A stretch of 64,000 nt of DNA from Leucaena leucocephala (GCA_037074615.1 CM073562.1:3767001-3831000), one strand, 5' to 3'; counted from the first letter of the stretch, positions 12,635-25,139 are shown. Made by a program: numbers and translations. The notes: generated from the letters alone by a model not told the origin.

Positions 12635-12688
12635 AGCAACCTATGATCCGTGGATTTAGCTAGCAACCTATGATCCGTGGATTTAGCT
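12635..12688. repeat. Perfect 27-bp tandem duplication
   Basis: The unit beginning AGCAACCTATGATCCGTGG occurs at 12635-12661 and again at 12662-12688 without a mismatch, at the 5' edge of retroposon copy A. Perfect identity suggests a recent event. Confidence 0.95.
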
Positions 12689-12935
12689 AATAAATAGATA
12701 AAATATATGACTATTTAGAGTGTATTTGATTTTTGAGAAGTATCATTTTGTTATGGTTCTAGTCGCAGTCATTGGAAAGGCAACCTAGTTCTTAGGTGCC
12801 TAGGTTTACGTTTGAGGGTAATTGACGAATTGCTTTATCCGACATTAGTATCAACTAGGAGAAAAAGAGACTTTATCCTTTTGGATCATTGTTGATCCTA
12901 ACTTTTTCTCAAAAATTTTTATACAAAAAAAAAAC
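12636..12935 (+). mobile_element. Retroposon copy A (SINE-like), 5' duplicated
   Basis: About 240 bp of this segment aligns by eye with 54580-54852 and more loosely with 55639-55793, all in the same orientation and all ending in TTTTTATACAAAAAAAA or a close variant. The string TCTATTTCA occurs at both edges (12627-12635 and 12936-12944) as a possible 9-bp target duplication. A B-box-like GGTTCTAGTCG lies at 12755-12765. The 5' 27 bp are tandemly duplicated. Length without that duplication is 273 bp, equal to the copy at 54580. Confidence 0.6.
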
Positions 12936-13771
12936 TCTATTTCAAGAAACTTTAATCTCTCATCTTAACACCTGTCTTGTATAGAAAAATCTTTTACCCT
13001 ATATGTTTGGATGAGAAGAAAATTAAGGAATAAAGAATATTATTGAGAGAGAAAACTCTAAAATATAGTAAATTTTTAGACTATTTTTTCTTCCTAGTAT
13101 TTCTTTCCCTTATTTTCTTTTTACTTTTCCCGTCCAAACATAGTCTCAGTGTGGAGATAAAATTGAGAAGCAATCTTAATTTTAGGTTGTTTGGTACTCA
13201 TTTTATTTCTTAATATAAGAGTTAATTATTTTTTTTAATAAATTAAGAAAATTAAAAAAATTAATTAATTATAACTAATAGAAGAGTTAATTGATTAATT
13301 ATGTAGTTTAATGAGTGTATAATATAAATTTATTTTTAAAATTGTATTTAGATAATTAATATATTTATTTTGTTTATTTTAATTTTATATTAAAGAACGT
13401 AGATATAATATCATATAAAGTATAGCTTTTTTGGAAACCCAATTCAAATAGAATAGTTAGAAACCAATTTCATTTATATATTAAATAAATTTTTAAAATC
13501 AAATCCTATGCAAATTTTAATCCTACTCTGATTTCAATTTTTTTTTTAAAACCCTTTCATCATACTAAACAGCAGCTAAGATATTTATATTCGCGGTTAA
13601 ATGTGATAGTTTATCATGAACCAAGAGAAAGTCACACCAAATCGTGAGATTCTGCAAAAGGAGCCTCGTCTTCCGAAGTAATCATAATCATGTGTGTGTG
13701 TGTCTATATATTGCCTCAAAATTTGACTTCTATGTTGGCCACATGTGAAACCATTATAACCCATAAATGCC

Positions 13772-15028
13772 TCAATCTAGAGTGAGAGAGAGAAGCAAAT
13801 CATTAAAAATTATTTCCTTATTTTGAGATTCAATTTTCCTTTTTAGGACAATAATTCTTACATATGACCACTCATAATAACCTAACAATAATAATCCTTT
13901 GTTACAACCATTAGCCTTACAATTCAAATCACACTGACACAACCCAACGGTAATTACCGTTTTGGGTTCATAACAATGCCCCAAATTTCTCTCATTCCCA
14001 AGGTCAACATTGTAATTCTCTTTTGTCTCGTTGCCACTTCTCACTGTGATCCACTCTTCTTCGCATTCCCAGTTGGGCTCATTGCCCTCAAACGACGTCG
14101 TAGCTTCTGTGCACAACCGACGAATCCTGTCTCTGCCAGAATTGCAAGAACGAACACGGGTCGGATCTTGCGTGGGCTCCCACGAATCCCAAATGGATCC
14201 GTCCATTACATCCGTTGGAGTATCCCAGCTTCCAAATTCTTTCATGGACGAAATTGATTCTTCCAAGAACTCGTGTTTGAGGAGTTCGCTTACCGACCAC
14301 CGCTCAATCGGGTCTCTCGTCAGACACTTGCTCACAAAGTCCCTCCCTATATCCGACATGAACACGGGAATCTCCGGCACATCCCTCGAGAACCCGATTC
14401 GATAAACCGCACTTACCGGCTCAGATACATCCGGCCAGGGAGCCCGCCCGGTGATCATCTCCAATACACTACACCCCAGAGACCACACGTCGGCAGCGAA
14501 CCCCTGTTGTTCCCCACGCGCCACCTCCGGCGCCATGAACATTGGTGTGCCGGCAACCATTCCGCCGTCACCCGCCGCCTCAGACACCCTCCTAGCACAA
14601 CCCAAGTCTGCAATTTTCGCCCCTTCCTCCGTCACCAAAACATTCTTACCTTTAATATCACAATGCACAATGCCATTAGAATGAAGATGGTTGAGCCCCA
14701 GCAAGATTTGGCGCGCATAGGTTCGAACCACCGCTTCTTCTAGCCCATCTCGCCGGCGAGCCATGTCGGCAATCGTACCATAAGGCGCATACTCCATGAT
14801 CAGATTGTACCATTCTGCATTATTCTCTAATGTAACATCATAACCATGGTATGCTACAATGTGAGGAGATTTCAACGTGGACAGAATTCTCTGTTCCCTC
14901 TGAAGCAACTCCGATCGGTCGAGCTCAGTCGACTTGACAGCGAACAAGTGACCGGACCGGCGATCATGGGCAATGGAGACGGTGGCGGTGGAACCCCGGC
15001 CGACGATGGGACCCCTAGACCAGTCCAT
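13772..15028 (-). CDS. MAPKKK17/18-type protein kinase
   Basis: A single-exon kinase of 418 residues from ATG at 15026-15028. The open frame extends 25 codons further upstream, but only the start at MDWSRGP puts the glycine loop close to the N-terminus, as in this family. Visible kinase features: glycine-rich loop GRGSTATV (10-17), ATP lysine in FAVK (K32), Glu45, catalytic loop HCDIKGKN (D124, K126, N129), the metal-binding motif as DLG (D141) instead of DFG, GTPMFMAPE in the activation segment, and DVWSLGCSVLEM. HCD in place of HRD makes it a non-RD kinase. The relatives are MEKK-group MAPKKKs 17 and 18, which act in abscisic acid signalling upstream of MKK3; the ABA role here is inferred. 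The last 130 or so residues have no domain I recognise; a bulky tail (LLLLGYYEWSYVRIIVLKRK) may be lineage-specific. Confidence 0.9.
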   Translation of the reverse strand: MDWSRGPIVGRGSTATVSIAHDRRSGHLFAVKSTELDRSELLQREQRILSTLKSPHIVAYHGYDVTLENNAEWYNLIMEYAPYGTIADMARRRDGLEEAVVRTYARQILLGLNHLHSNGIVHCDIKGKNVLVTEEGAKIADLGCARRVSEAAGDGGMVAGTPMFMAPEVARGEQQGFAADVWSLGCSVLEMITGRAPWPDVSEPVSAVYRIGFSRDVPEIPVFMSDIGRDFVSKCLTRDPIERWSVSELLKHEFLEESISSMKEFGSWDTPTDVMDGSIWDSWEPTQDPTRVRSCNSGRDRIRRLCTEATTSFEGNEPNWECEEEWITVRSGNETKENYNVDLGNERNLGHCYEPKTVITVGLCQCDLNCKANGCNKGLLLLGYYEWSYVRIIVLKRKIESQNKEIIFNDLLLSLTLD

Positions 15029-15116
15029 AGAAGAGAGCTTTAGCTTGGAGAGTTGGGAGCTGTATAAAAAGAGAAGGTAGGTTTGTTTGTTAGGAACTAC
15101 CACTCCGCATGATGCC

Positions 15117-15126
15117 TATATATATA
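15117..15126 (-). promoter_or_regulatory. TATA box of the MAPKKK gene
   Basis: A TATATATATA tract about 90 bp upstream of the chosen ATG on the minus strand, at a usual distance. No other TATA-like tract is closer to the start. Confidence 0.5.
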
Positions 15127-15280
15127 CATGTGCAAAGGTTAAATAAAGTTTGGTTTGGTATGGTTGGCTTGAAGCAAAGCGATGAGATGTAGTGCAAAGT
15201 TGTGAGATTTAAGATTCTAGAGTCTTTAGTTTTTGGTTGTGTTCACATCTCACAACTGTTGTGTGTGTGCTGGGAGAGAT

Positions 15281-15288
15281 CCACGTGT
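15281..15288 (-). promoter_or_regulatory. ABRE / G-box (ACACGTGG)
   Basis: The core CACGTG is at 15282-15287 and reads ACACGTGG on the gene's strand, the abscisic-acid-response element bound by ABF/AREB bZIP factors. It lies about 255 bp upstream of the kinase ATG. This fits known ABA induction of MAPKKK17/18 in Arabidopsis, though one site alone does not prove regulation. Confidence 0.55.
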
Positions 15289-15299
15289 CAAAAGAAGGG

Positions 15300-15881
15300 T
15301 GTGGGGCTACCAACTTTTTTGGTTGATTAGCCGGCGATGCACAACATTGCTTCACAAAGTTGGAGAAATTAATACATTCACAAGGTAAGACTCTTGCAAT
15401 TTTTAATTTAGAACCGACGAATTACCAAGTACACGTACTACTTCAAGAATTAAAAATGGTAATTATTATTTTCAACGTTACGTTAATTAAGACGCGCCAA
15501 GCTAATTTGAAGTATGCTTAAAAAACTAAAAATTTATGATTTGACTCGTTTAAGATATATCAAATTCAATTGATTAATGGTGTGTCCATTTTTTAAAGTT
15601 GACTTTGGGTATGCATAAATATACAATAGATGGTGCACATGGAGGCATGTGCTGATGCTTGGGTTGGTGATCGGGGGATGGTTCATGATGAGGTGATAAA
15701 GAGTACAAATATAAAATTAATTTAAAAAATGATAAACATTGAGATCAAATAAATTAAAATATTAAATTTAAAATAAAAATTAACTCTTATAATTATAATC
15801 GGATGAGTATATATATATATATATATATAAATAAAAGAATAGAAAATTTCGGTGGCTTTAGTCTCAGTGGTATGCGCGCGC

Positions 15882-15915
<34 letters not shown>

Positions 15916-18900
15916 AGTGAAGATATAAGAGGATTCATTAATCACTTCCCCCAATCAAGTATATATTTTTTAACCATGAAGGATATAGATTTCTTGTAAA
16001 ATACTCATATAAACAATATTACATATGATATTTAGTATAAAATATAATTTATAGTACAAATTATATTATAAATTTTAAATTTTATATTAAAAACGGATGG
16101 CGATTAATGTTCGTATAAAAGTATTCACTTTTACAATATTTGTATATTTATTTTTAGTTATAATATACCTGTCTCCTTTCTAATAATATGCCTGCCGCAG
16201 TTGAGAACTAAGCCGGAAAAGCTTTGCAAGGGATCACAATCTTTACTTCCTCTCGTCTTAAATAACTAATTCATATAAATTAAAAAATAATTTAGTTAGT
16301 TATTTTGTAAAAAAATGTGTATTAGTTTTTTTTTAAGATACCATTTCTCTTTTAATTATTTATATTAAAAATTCTCCCTATTAATTACACATATAATATA
16401 GATAGTCTAAGACAAAAAATAAATGAGAAAATTTATTTTTAAAATAAACTCTTCAATTAATTCTTATATTTAAAATTAGAAGTAGTAACACGTAACATTG
16501 AAGTGAATATGAAGAGGGTTTGGTTGACTTGAAGGAGTAAAAATGTGCTCTTTTTTTATCTTAAATTAGATTTTATATTTAAAATGAAAAGAATATTAAT
16601 TAATATATGATAGCGTTGTTTGACTGGGAAGAATGGTGGCGTACTTGTAATTGTGATGGCAATATATATTAGAAGAGAATGTTGTCGTCGTTAGGAAGGA
16701 AGGAATGCAATGTATATTTTATTATTGAAAAGAGGGTGGATTCAATTCACTAGAGAATAGGAATTAGGCAAAGAGTGAGGATTAAACTTCTTGGTGTGTT
16801 TGACTTTTGACTGCCTAATTATTTCTGTTCAAAATGGATAAAATTCAATGTACGTACTCAGTAACAAGTCAATTTGTGACAACGAGGTAAGTTCAATGAT
16901 TATGTTCATATATATATAACAATAAAGGACGCACTTCTAAGTCAAATAATGTTCAATTTTCAACGGTTCATAGCACCCTGAAAGTTGGATACTTCTGTGG
17001 GCTATTCTCATATATCAAGTGTTTTTTTTTTTTGTTACAATAATTAAATTTACTTCTTTTTAAGAATTTATTAGATTTTATGGGATGATTCCACTCCATC
17101 TATCTATCTAACTTGATCCACGAACCTCTTACAACCTAAAAGAGGGTTGTTGATGATTAAAGAATATATTAAGACCATAAACTGATTATGCTAAACCACA
17201 AATAGCACATTTGGATTAAAAACCAACGCAAATGCAAAATGAGCTTTGAAATCAAGTGGTTCTACTACGTATTACTGGTGAAATCTAACTGGTTCTCAAA
17301 TTACCCATATGCTCATCAATTATTAGTCGCAATCAGCACTTTAATTTGTGGAATGCCTCTTGGGGCATTGGAAGGGACGATTGGGATTGAAATTTGGATA
17401 GCAAGAGGAAGCAAGTGTTGAAGAAAGCGAAGGCAGGAATAGTGTGTGACAGTTGGAGCATAGTTGGAAGAAGCAAAGCCAACTCATTAACCTCTTTCAC
17501 ATTAATTACCCACCATGCCCTTTCTTGTTGGCCCTTTGTGTCCGCATTTAACTTCTTGTTCTAATTCCCTTTCAACTAATTCCCCTTTATTCTTTATAGT
17601 CTCTATTATATCTCATTTTAATTAATTCTTCATAGCTAAGAAATGGTTCTAATAAAAAGTTGATATAGTTAATAAATTGTTGATTTATAACTTATACGTT
17701 CATTATTTCAAATCACAATATTATTATTGAAAATCTTATTAGTAGTCGTTATGTAAATATCTCTATAAATATTCATTGAATTTGGAGGTATATCTATGTT
17801 TTAACCCTAATAAATCCCTGGAATCTAACCCACATAAACTTTTTAAATCTAATGACAAAACTTTATATTGACAAAAAAAAACTCATTAAATCTATTTTAA
17901 ATTGAATTTTTTTTCTAACTTAACTCACATTAAAATGGAGTTGTGAAAGAGAGAAAAATACAAAGTCATATTTATACATTAATTGTTGGGGCAAAATTTA
18001 CAAATAACAATTAATTACTCTATAACTGACTTATATTGAGATAAAAATGATGGTATATATTTTTAAAAAACTTTCAATTAGAAAACTCAACTTGAGATTT
18101 GAGAAGATGAAAATGAAGAGTGGTAGGGGATGCAGCGTTTTTTAACATGATTGTTGTCTAAGGGTACAAAAATGAGGAACATGTCACAATCTTCAACTAC
18201 TTTAAAAGGAAGTTACTAAATAAATAGAATCTTATTAATTATGATTATGGATTTAAATGTAAATATTTTGATAGTAATCTGTACTGTGCGCTCTTGTGGG
18301 AGAATGTGGACGTTTGAAAATGGAATCCAAGGAAAATGCCTTCACGTGCCGCCCACAAACGCAAAGTCATGCCCTCTTAATTTCTTCTTTTTTAATTCCC
18401 CTTTTTTCTTTTTCTAATGAATAAGCAATGTAATGCATTATTCATGAATCATGCCCCGTCGTGGGTTCAATTTCACAGGATGGATTTAGCCTCTTTAAAT
18501 TCAAATAATAATAATAACTAAGGACGCGTGCTGTAACATGCAAGCAAAAGCAGAATCTATTTTCTTTTCCCAAAAAAAAAAGGCTTTGAAAAGTAATTTA
18601 TAATTTTAATATATTATCGTCTAATCATCATTGGTCATCTGATTCTCCAGAAACACGAACTTGCTTTCCCTTTGGATGACTTATCCAGCAAGTTTATTAT
18701 ATATTCTTCAACATTTCAGCGCCTTTCCAGCTCTATTTGAAAGAACTTATCAAAAGATTCTATATGTTCCATGATTTCTATAATAATGTAACTTCACACT
18801 TTTCAATTTTATTAGACTCTATTTTTTATTATAAGATATTTTTTAAAAGAATTAAGTGGTATTTAATCTTCATTATAAGTCATTAAGTGAAGTATTAATT

Positions 18901-19405
18901 ACATTTCTTTAATACTGTCCTTACTTAAAGTCTGATAGAATTTTCTTTTTTTTCTTCTCAAAATGTAATTGATGGTTTTAATGTGTGTAAATTAAAAAAA
19001 AAAAGATTATTTTCAAACAATTTAATAAGTTCTAGTGAGGTGATTAGAGGGCTTTTATAATAAAGACTGAAGGGAATACCATTGCATTTTTGCTTTAATA
19101 AATTATGTATTTTATATTAAACTAATGTTAATTAAGTTATATTTGGAGCACAAAAAGATAATTTAAAATAAATATTGGCTTGCCAGCCAGATTTTGAAAG
19201 AAAACAATAGACACAGTTCAAAGTGCATGGATTCAAACTCAGTTTAAATTCATCTGCAGTGTTTGTCCTATTTACAGCTATATATAGATCTTGTTCTTGT
19301 AAAATATTGGGAACAATGTGTTGTTTTGTTACAACTATCATGTGGAGCGTTTGTGCTATTTTCAGCATTTATCTATCCAGGAACGGTGTACTGTTAAAAG
19401 AAATA
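15300..19405. other. Gene-free region with simple repeats
   Basis: About 4 kb of intergenic DNA. (TA)n runs lie near 15808-15830 and 15884-15913. A stretch at 17160-17440 includes 'AAAACCAACGCAAATGCAAAATG', of a kind often found in plant MITEs, but I see no clear ends. Near 18440-18480 is a B-box-like GTGGGTTCAATTTC. Open frames here, including 60 codons at 17239, have no recognisable content. Confidence 0.5.
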
Positions 19406-19544
19406 CTCCCTCTAATATTTAATAATATAAAAATTAATTAAAAAATTTAAATAAATTAATTATGACTAAATTTAATCAGCCAATTTCATATTAACAAATT
19501 TACAAAACCTATTGATTTGTTTCATAATCTTCTCTTAGAGGGAA
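19406..19544. mobile_element. Short Stowaway-like MITE, 139 bp
   Basis: Flanked by TA (19404-19405 and 19545-19546). The left end reads CTCCCTCTAATATTTAATAA and the right end, on the reverse strand, TTCCCTCTAAGAGAAG. CTCCCTC ends with a TA duplication are the hallmark of Stowaway MITEs. It lies just beyond the 3' end of the protease pseudogene. Confidence 0.7.
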
Positions 19545-19787
19545 TATTCCAAAATTGCCTTGGATTTCAAGCGTTATAGCATTAACTCCATCAACAAAAA
19601 TATATAGTTCGTGGCCTTTCAAGTAATCCCAACTCAAAATGGTTGTATTTTTCATACACCTTAAGTTAATGATGTTCCTTGTATTCAATGAATATTAATC
19701 ACCCATATATAAATGGTCTAGATACACACACAAACCAATATCAACTGAAACATTAGCAATTCACAAGACACCTCATCAACATAACAT

Positions 19788-19819
<32 letters not shown>

Positions 19820-20751
19820 TCTTTATGCAGCTCTGGCAAATCCTACCCTCAAGTTGTCATAATCAAACACTGTGTGATAGGGACCCACCAAAACATCCCC
19901 AGGGATCTTGCATTTTGCAGACACCAATCATCATGTCAGAATCTGATCAAATTCTCAATATCAGAGAATCATGTTCATGTGTTTTCAAAGACTTCTTTTT
20001 TATTTTCATAGACAAAAAAACTCCATGATAAGTGGAAGAGGTTCAATCCCACTGTAACCTCGGATTGTTGATGTCTACCCTTTAGATGGGGGAAAAAAGT
20101 TGAGAGAATGTACAGAGGGCATAGTCATGGGGTATGTACCAAATAGGGCTACGAGGAGGAGGCACGTCCAAAGCAGTGAAGCCACTGATGCATTGTACTT
20201 GAGAGCCTTCTTCATCCTTGAGAATGTACTGAATACACAAAAAACAGATATTTGTAGGTAAAAAACAGAGAAATTGAAGGCAATGAGACAATAGAAGATT
20301 TGCCTCATTCTCTGTTTTATTTACTGATGTGAATCATTTTCTTATCAGGGAAACAAATATGACGAGTCGCTTCAATCTTGGAGTGATGAATGTGAATTGA
20401 TAGTAAAAAACTTTATTTTAAAATATCAGTTATGTTTATATATGTAAAACAAAAGAAAAGAAAAGGAAAGGAAAAAAGCAGGGTCATAGGACATCTTACA
20501 TCATTGGGAGAAAGGTCAAAAGTTTTTCCACCAATAGTGAAGGAAACAGTAGGCATTGAAGGGATCCTTCCCCAGTCAACAAGTGCTTCTCCCAGTTTAC
20601 CACAAGGTATCAAACTCAGACCAAATTTAAATTCATGTCTCCATCATTGGCCCCCATGGAAAGCCGCTGCATTTCATGACATTTTACCCAGTCTCTTGCT
20701 GGTCAGAACTTTCTATGGGTAGTCTTCCTTAAGATTACTAGCAACCTCGCT

Positions 20752-20890
20752 CCAATACCAATTGATAGTTACTTAACTGGAATGGGGATCATTGTCCCAA
20801 AATCTAGCTATTGAGGTAAAATAACCAAACTTACTTAAATACTATATTGAATATCCCATACTACTACTAAATGTGAGACTCGGTATTTTA
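20752..20890. repeat. Dispersed repeat, copy 1
   Basis: This segment, inside a pseudogene intron, resembles 21625-21725: both run through 'CAAAA(T/G)CTAG(C/T)TATTGA', then 'ATATCCCAT' or 'GCATCCCATC', then 'AATGTGAGACT(C/T)GGT'. They sit in two introns of the same pseudogene in the same orientation. The family is unknown to me. Confidence 0.45.
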
Positions 20891-21624
20891 TACTACCAAG
20901 TTTTCCACCAACTTCAAAAAAAAAAAAAACTGAATACATAATCACATGATCCTACACATATTATCAATTAAGTAGAAGAATTCACCTTATTGACATTGCT
21001 TAATATCTGATCTTGTGTCTGATTGTGCCTCAGCTGGTTTTGCATCCAAACAACAGCCATTTCACAAGCAGAACAAGTAGCATCACCGGAAGATTTTATT
21101 TCATTCTTATCCACCACACTCTCAATACCCATGCTGAAATCATATTAAAAATTAAATGATACCACTACCCTAAATTGTACTATCTTTTGAGTTTTGAGCT
21201 TTACCTAACTCCACGAGTCCCATCAAACGCACACAATCCAATTTGGGAACATATCTTCTGTGGCTGAGCCTACATGAGTAAAACATAAAATCCACAATGA
21301 AAATTCATCCTCTGCAAGATGATAAGAATCTTTCTTTTTGATCGATGGACAAAATTAATTTAAAGTTCTAATAAGCTAAACTGGTCTACAAATGAATGAA
21401 CCGGAATTAGAACTTACTTTAGCTAAAAGCAATTCCAGGATTGTTGGTCCATGGTGATTAACAACAGTCTTGCATTCTTGACTGGCTACTTCATTTCCAT
21501 AAGCTCCAAGAACCATTTGTTCGATAAATGATAATAGAAACCATCTATTCACAAGCATTTGCCAAAGCATTTTCCATGGAAGTTCATTTAAGGTATTTGA
21601 TAGATATCTAAGATTTGAAACCCT

Positions 21625-21725
21625 ACCCCAAAAGCTAGTTATTGATATAGGAGAACTAACCTAGTTATATACTCTATTGAGCATCCCATCCTACCTAATG
21701 TGAGACTTGGTTTCACATAGGTGCA
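21625..21725. repeat. Dispersed repeat, copy 2
   Basis: Second copy of the repeat at 20752-20890, diverged and somewhat shorter. Shared strings include AATGTGAGACT and TCTATTGAGCATCCCAT-like sequence. Confidence 0.45.
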
Positions 21726-22361
21726 AGACCTTGAATAACTTTTTCTGAAACATCTACCTTTCATGTGGAATACTAAATTCTAAAATGAAGTGATGAAAAC
21801 GAATAATTATATAAGCAGTTTGGTCGTACCGAGGGATCGGTGAGTAAACAAGTACCTGAATCAGCAATTGCTGCACAGCCATTAGCACAAGACCCTGATT
21901 CACAATATGTACACATAGTCAGAAACATCAATTATAATACCACAAGCCATGTATGGAAGCAATCCTATGTCCTAGGAAAATATATAAGGAAAACTAATTT
22001 TTACTCTATATAGTTTTGACTAGGGCTGGCAATACGGGTTAGCCCGCCGGATACAGGCTAACCCGCGGCGGGCTGGGTCCAAAACGGGCCTCACTAAAGA
22101 GGCCCGTTTTTATGCGGGTTGGAGTTACTCCAACCCGTGACCGCCTTGGCGGGTTGGCGGGCTAGCCCGCCAACCCGCCAGATAATTTTTTTTTTCTTTT
22201 CCTTTTTTTTTCTCATGAATTTGTAACCATATCTGAAATAAAATTTTATCCAAACATAAATATGTCACATAAGTTATTCATAAAAATAGAAAATTGAAAG
22301 ATTACAAATATAAAATATATTAGTTTATCCTCTACAATCTACAGAACAATTAACTGAAGTT

Positions 22362-24743
22362 TCAACTCTGAATATTAATTGGATTTGAACCATGATCTGA
22401 AGTTGTCAAAATATTTATTTCTTCAACTTTGTCACCATCCATAGATAAATCTGTTACAAGGAGCAATAAAACAAAATGAGTATACTATATATATAATAAT
22501 AATATAAAGAAATTACGTAATGAGACAATAAGACAATGTTAGTATAAATTGTAATAATGTAATTATTATATTATAAATACCATCACCACTAGTACCAATT
22601 CCAGTATTATCAGACGAGAAACCAAGCATCCAATTACGGGTACAAATGAGGGCCTCGACATTATCTGAAAGAAGACAACTTCTATACTTTGTCAGAACTC
22701 GTGAACCAATACTAAAAGCTGATTCACTGGCAACTGTAGTGATTGGAATGCTAAGAATGTCAGCTGCCATCTTCGAAAGACATGGAAAACGAGGAGAATT
22801 ATTCTTCCAATACTCTAAGACATTCATCTCTATGAACAAGTTAGGATCAAGAGTTGCTTCTTCCAAATAAAAGTCGAGTTTAGACTTTTCCAATAATTGA
22901 GTGTCTTTGCTCTTGCACTGAAGATAATACTATATCATATAAATAAATAAAGTATTAGTAAAGCATGAATCAACATAACAATGTAAGACATATAGTAAAT
23001 GAAGAGTTGCAAACTTACCCCAAAAGCTGTGGTGTTTAAATAACTATACTTTCTAGCACCAGTACCCGGATGAAGAGGAGATTGAACTATTGGTGCATCT
23101 TGAGTGACATTAGTAGAATTAGCAGAACCAGTAGCACCAGAAGAAGTAGAGTGGATTGAAGTTGATGATGATCCCACATTCAAACTTTTCTTTTTATACT
23201 CATCAAAAACACAATATAACTTATTCCTAATATATTCAATCTTTTCATTATGATGTATAGGATCAAGTTGTGAATAAGAAAACTTTATGATATCAAACTT
23301 CATCCGTGGATCAAGAATGATTGCAATTGCAAGAATGACACTATAAGCACTCCAATATTTGTCAAACTTAGCAAGCATTCGGTGAGCCATTTCTTGAAGC
23401 ACAAGATCATCATTATGCACATATTCTTTTAGCAATAACTCAATCTTTGATATCTGAATGAAGTACATGTTAGAAGTTGGATATGATGACCCAGACATCA
23501 ACTCTGTTATTGCTGCAAATGGAGACAAGAAGCTGCAGATCTCTTTTGCTCTTGACCATTCTTCATTTGTTAATGAGTGAGGAAAGTTGTCATCATGGAT
23601 AGCTAATTTCGCAAAAGCACGTTGATATGTAATTGCACTTTCAAGCATGGCATGTGTTGAATTCCATCTAGTTGCCACATCGTGCCTTAAACCCATAGAA
23701 GTCTTAATACCAACTTGGTCAACATATTTCTTGAAATTAATTACCCTTGCCTCTGATGCCTTTACATATCTAATACTTTCCCTTATCTTTTGCACAGCAA
23801 CACTTACTACCTTCAACCCCTCTTGAACTATAAGATTCAAGATGTGAGCACAACATCTCACATGGAAAAACTCACCATTGCATATCAAGGGATCATTCAA
23901 ACTCAGCATGTCTTTCAAAATATTTTACATATTATCATTTGCTGCAGCATTGTCCACGGTAATAGAAAACACTTTTCTTTCAATCCCCCAGTCCTCCACA
24001 ACTTTATTCAGCTTGTTAGCCAACACCGATCCAGAGTGTGGAGGTTGCAAGTGTGTGAAAGCAAGTATTTTGCTATTGAGACCCCATTTGTCATCAACAA
24101 AATGACCAGTCACGCAAATATATCCCTCACCAGTTATTGCAGTCCAACAATCAGTAGTTAAACATATCTTACTAGGACTATTTGCTATTGATTTTTTCAC
24201 AATTTCCTTTTGTTTAAGATAGAGGTTCCAAACATCTACCACAGCAGTCTTCCTAGATATAAACTTACAATCTGGATTCAAAAATTGACACATTTCCCTA
24301 ACCCCTTCATATTCAACATAAGAATAGGGAAAATCATGTAAAACAATACTCTTAGCTAGAATTTCTCGAAATCTAGTACTATCAAAGTGTCTACTTCTAA
24401 CCTTCCCAGCTTGGTCTAGCATCATAGTACCAATGTCCCGAAATTTTGGGATTGACTGACATGATTCCACATGACGCCAAAGGGTTGAAGTGCCATATTG
24501 CTTACCCCCCACTGCAAAAGCTTTTCCACAACCATTACATGTAGCTTTTTCTTTCCCATCTTGTTTTCCAATTCTACTAAAATATCTCCAAACATCAGAT
24601 GTGCATTTTTTTGCCTTCTTTGCAACATTATCATCCACAGAAGGTTCTTCATTGCCAGATTTTTTTTCATTTCCTCCATCAGTTATATCAGTTAGCATTT
24701 TAGGTTGCATTTGAATCTCATTCTGAACATTATTATCAGACAT
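22362..24743 (-). pseudogene. hAT transposase (BED zinc finger, hATC), one stop codon
   Basis: Three exons, 24743-23019, 22917-22581 and 22450-22362, join in frame to 716 residues, the usual length of RICESLEEPER/DAYSLEEPER-type proteins. An N-terminal BED zinc finger (VWRYFSRIGKQDGKEKATCN, then C..H..C spacing TSTLWRHVESC) is followed by the RNase H-like catalytic core, with DCWT and the SITVDNAAAND motif, and a C-terminal hATC dimerisation domain (LDFYLEE..., ISIPITTVASESAFS, LSDNVEALICTRNW). A single in-frame TAA at 23925-23927, right after AANDNM, interrupts the core; everything after it stays in frame for over 380 codons. Splice sites are GTAAGT/TTCAG and GTATTT/AACAG. Because the rest is so well preserved the stop may be recent, or a sequencing error. 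Confidence 0.85.
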
Positions 24744-25139
24744 CTACAAAAAAATAAGGATTTGGGGTGTTATCCTAAACATAACAAAATTCAAACATAA
24801 TCACAAACAATCAAACACTTAAGCAGCTAAGCCTGTAGAAGCAGAACCATACATTTGAATAACCAGAACAAACAGAAAGCAAAACCACAAACAGAACCAC
24901 AACTCAGAAACCAGAACTACATATCTGCAGAAGGCCAGAAGCAGAACAAACAGAAAGCAGAGCCACGACATGGGGACGGCTGAGCCACAAGCAGAAGTAG
25001 AACAAACAAACAGAAAGCAGAGCCATAACGAATTTCAAACAGAATCACAGAACCACAAACAGCCAAATACCTAAGCCCTGAACAGATCAAATTTCAGAAT
25101 TCAGACAAATTTCATTTGCTCAAATATTAATATACCTTG

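Larger units (their letters stand above)
9991..13771. other. Gene-free region with retroposon insertions
   Basis: Intergenic DNA between the anion-channel pseudogene and the kinase gene. It contains a SINE-like segment (11851-12050), a retroposon with a 5' duplication (12636-12935), an (ATTC)n run near 11505-11520 and long T or A runs. No open frame has recognisable protein content. Confidence 0.6.

Noticed and set aside
13976..14743. Several plus-strand open frames of 65-156 codons
   Set aside because: They lie opposite the kinase gene, which has clear domain content; they are antisense shadows.
17239..17421. A 60-codon plus-strand frame with a hydrophobic start
   Set aside because: No homology recognised and flanking text looks like MITE sequence.
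19825..20722. Plus-strand open frames across the protease 3' exons
   Set aside because: Antisense to recognised phytepsin exons.
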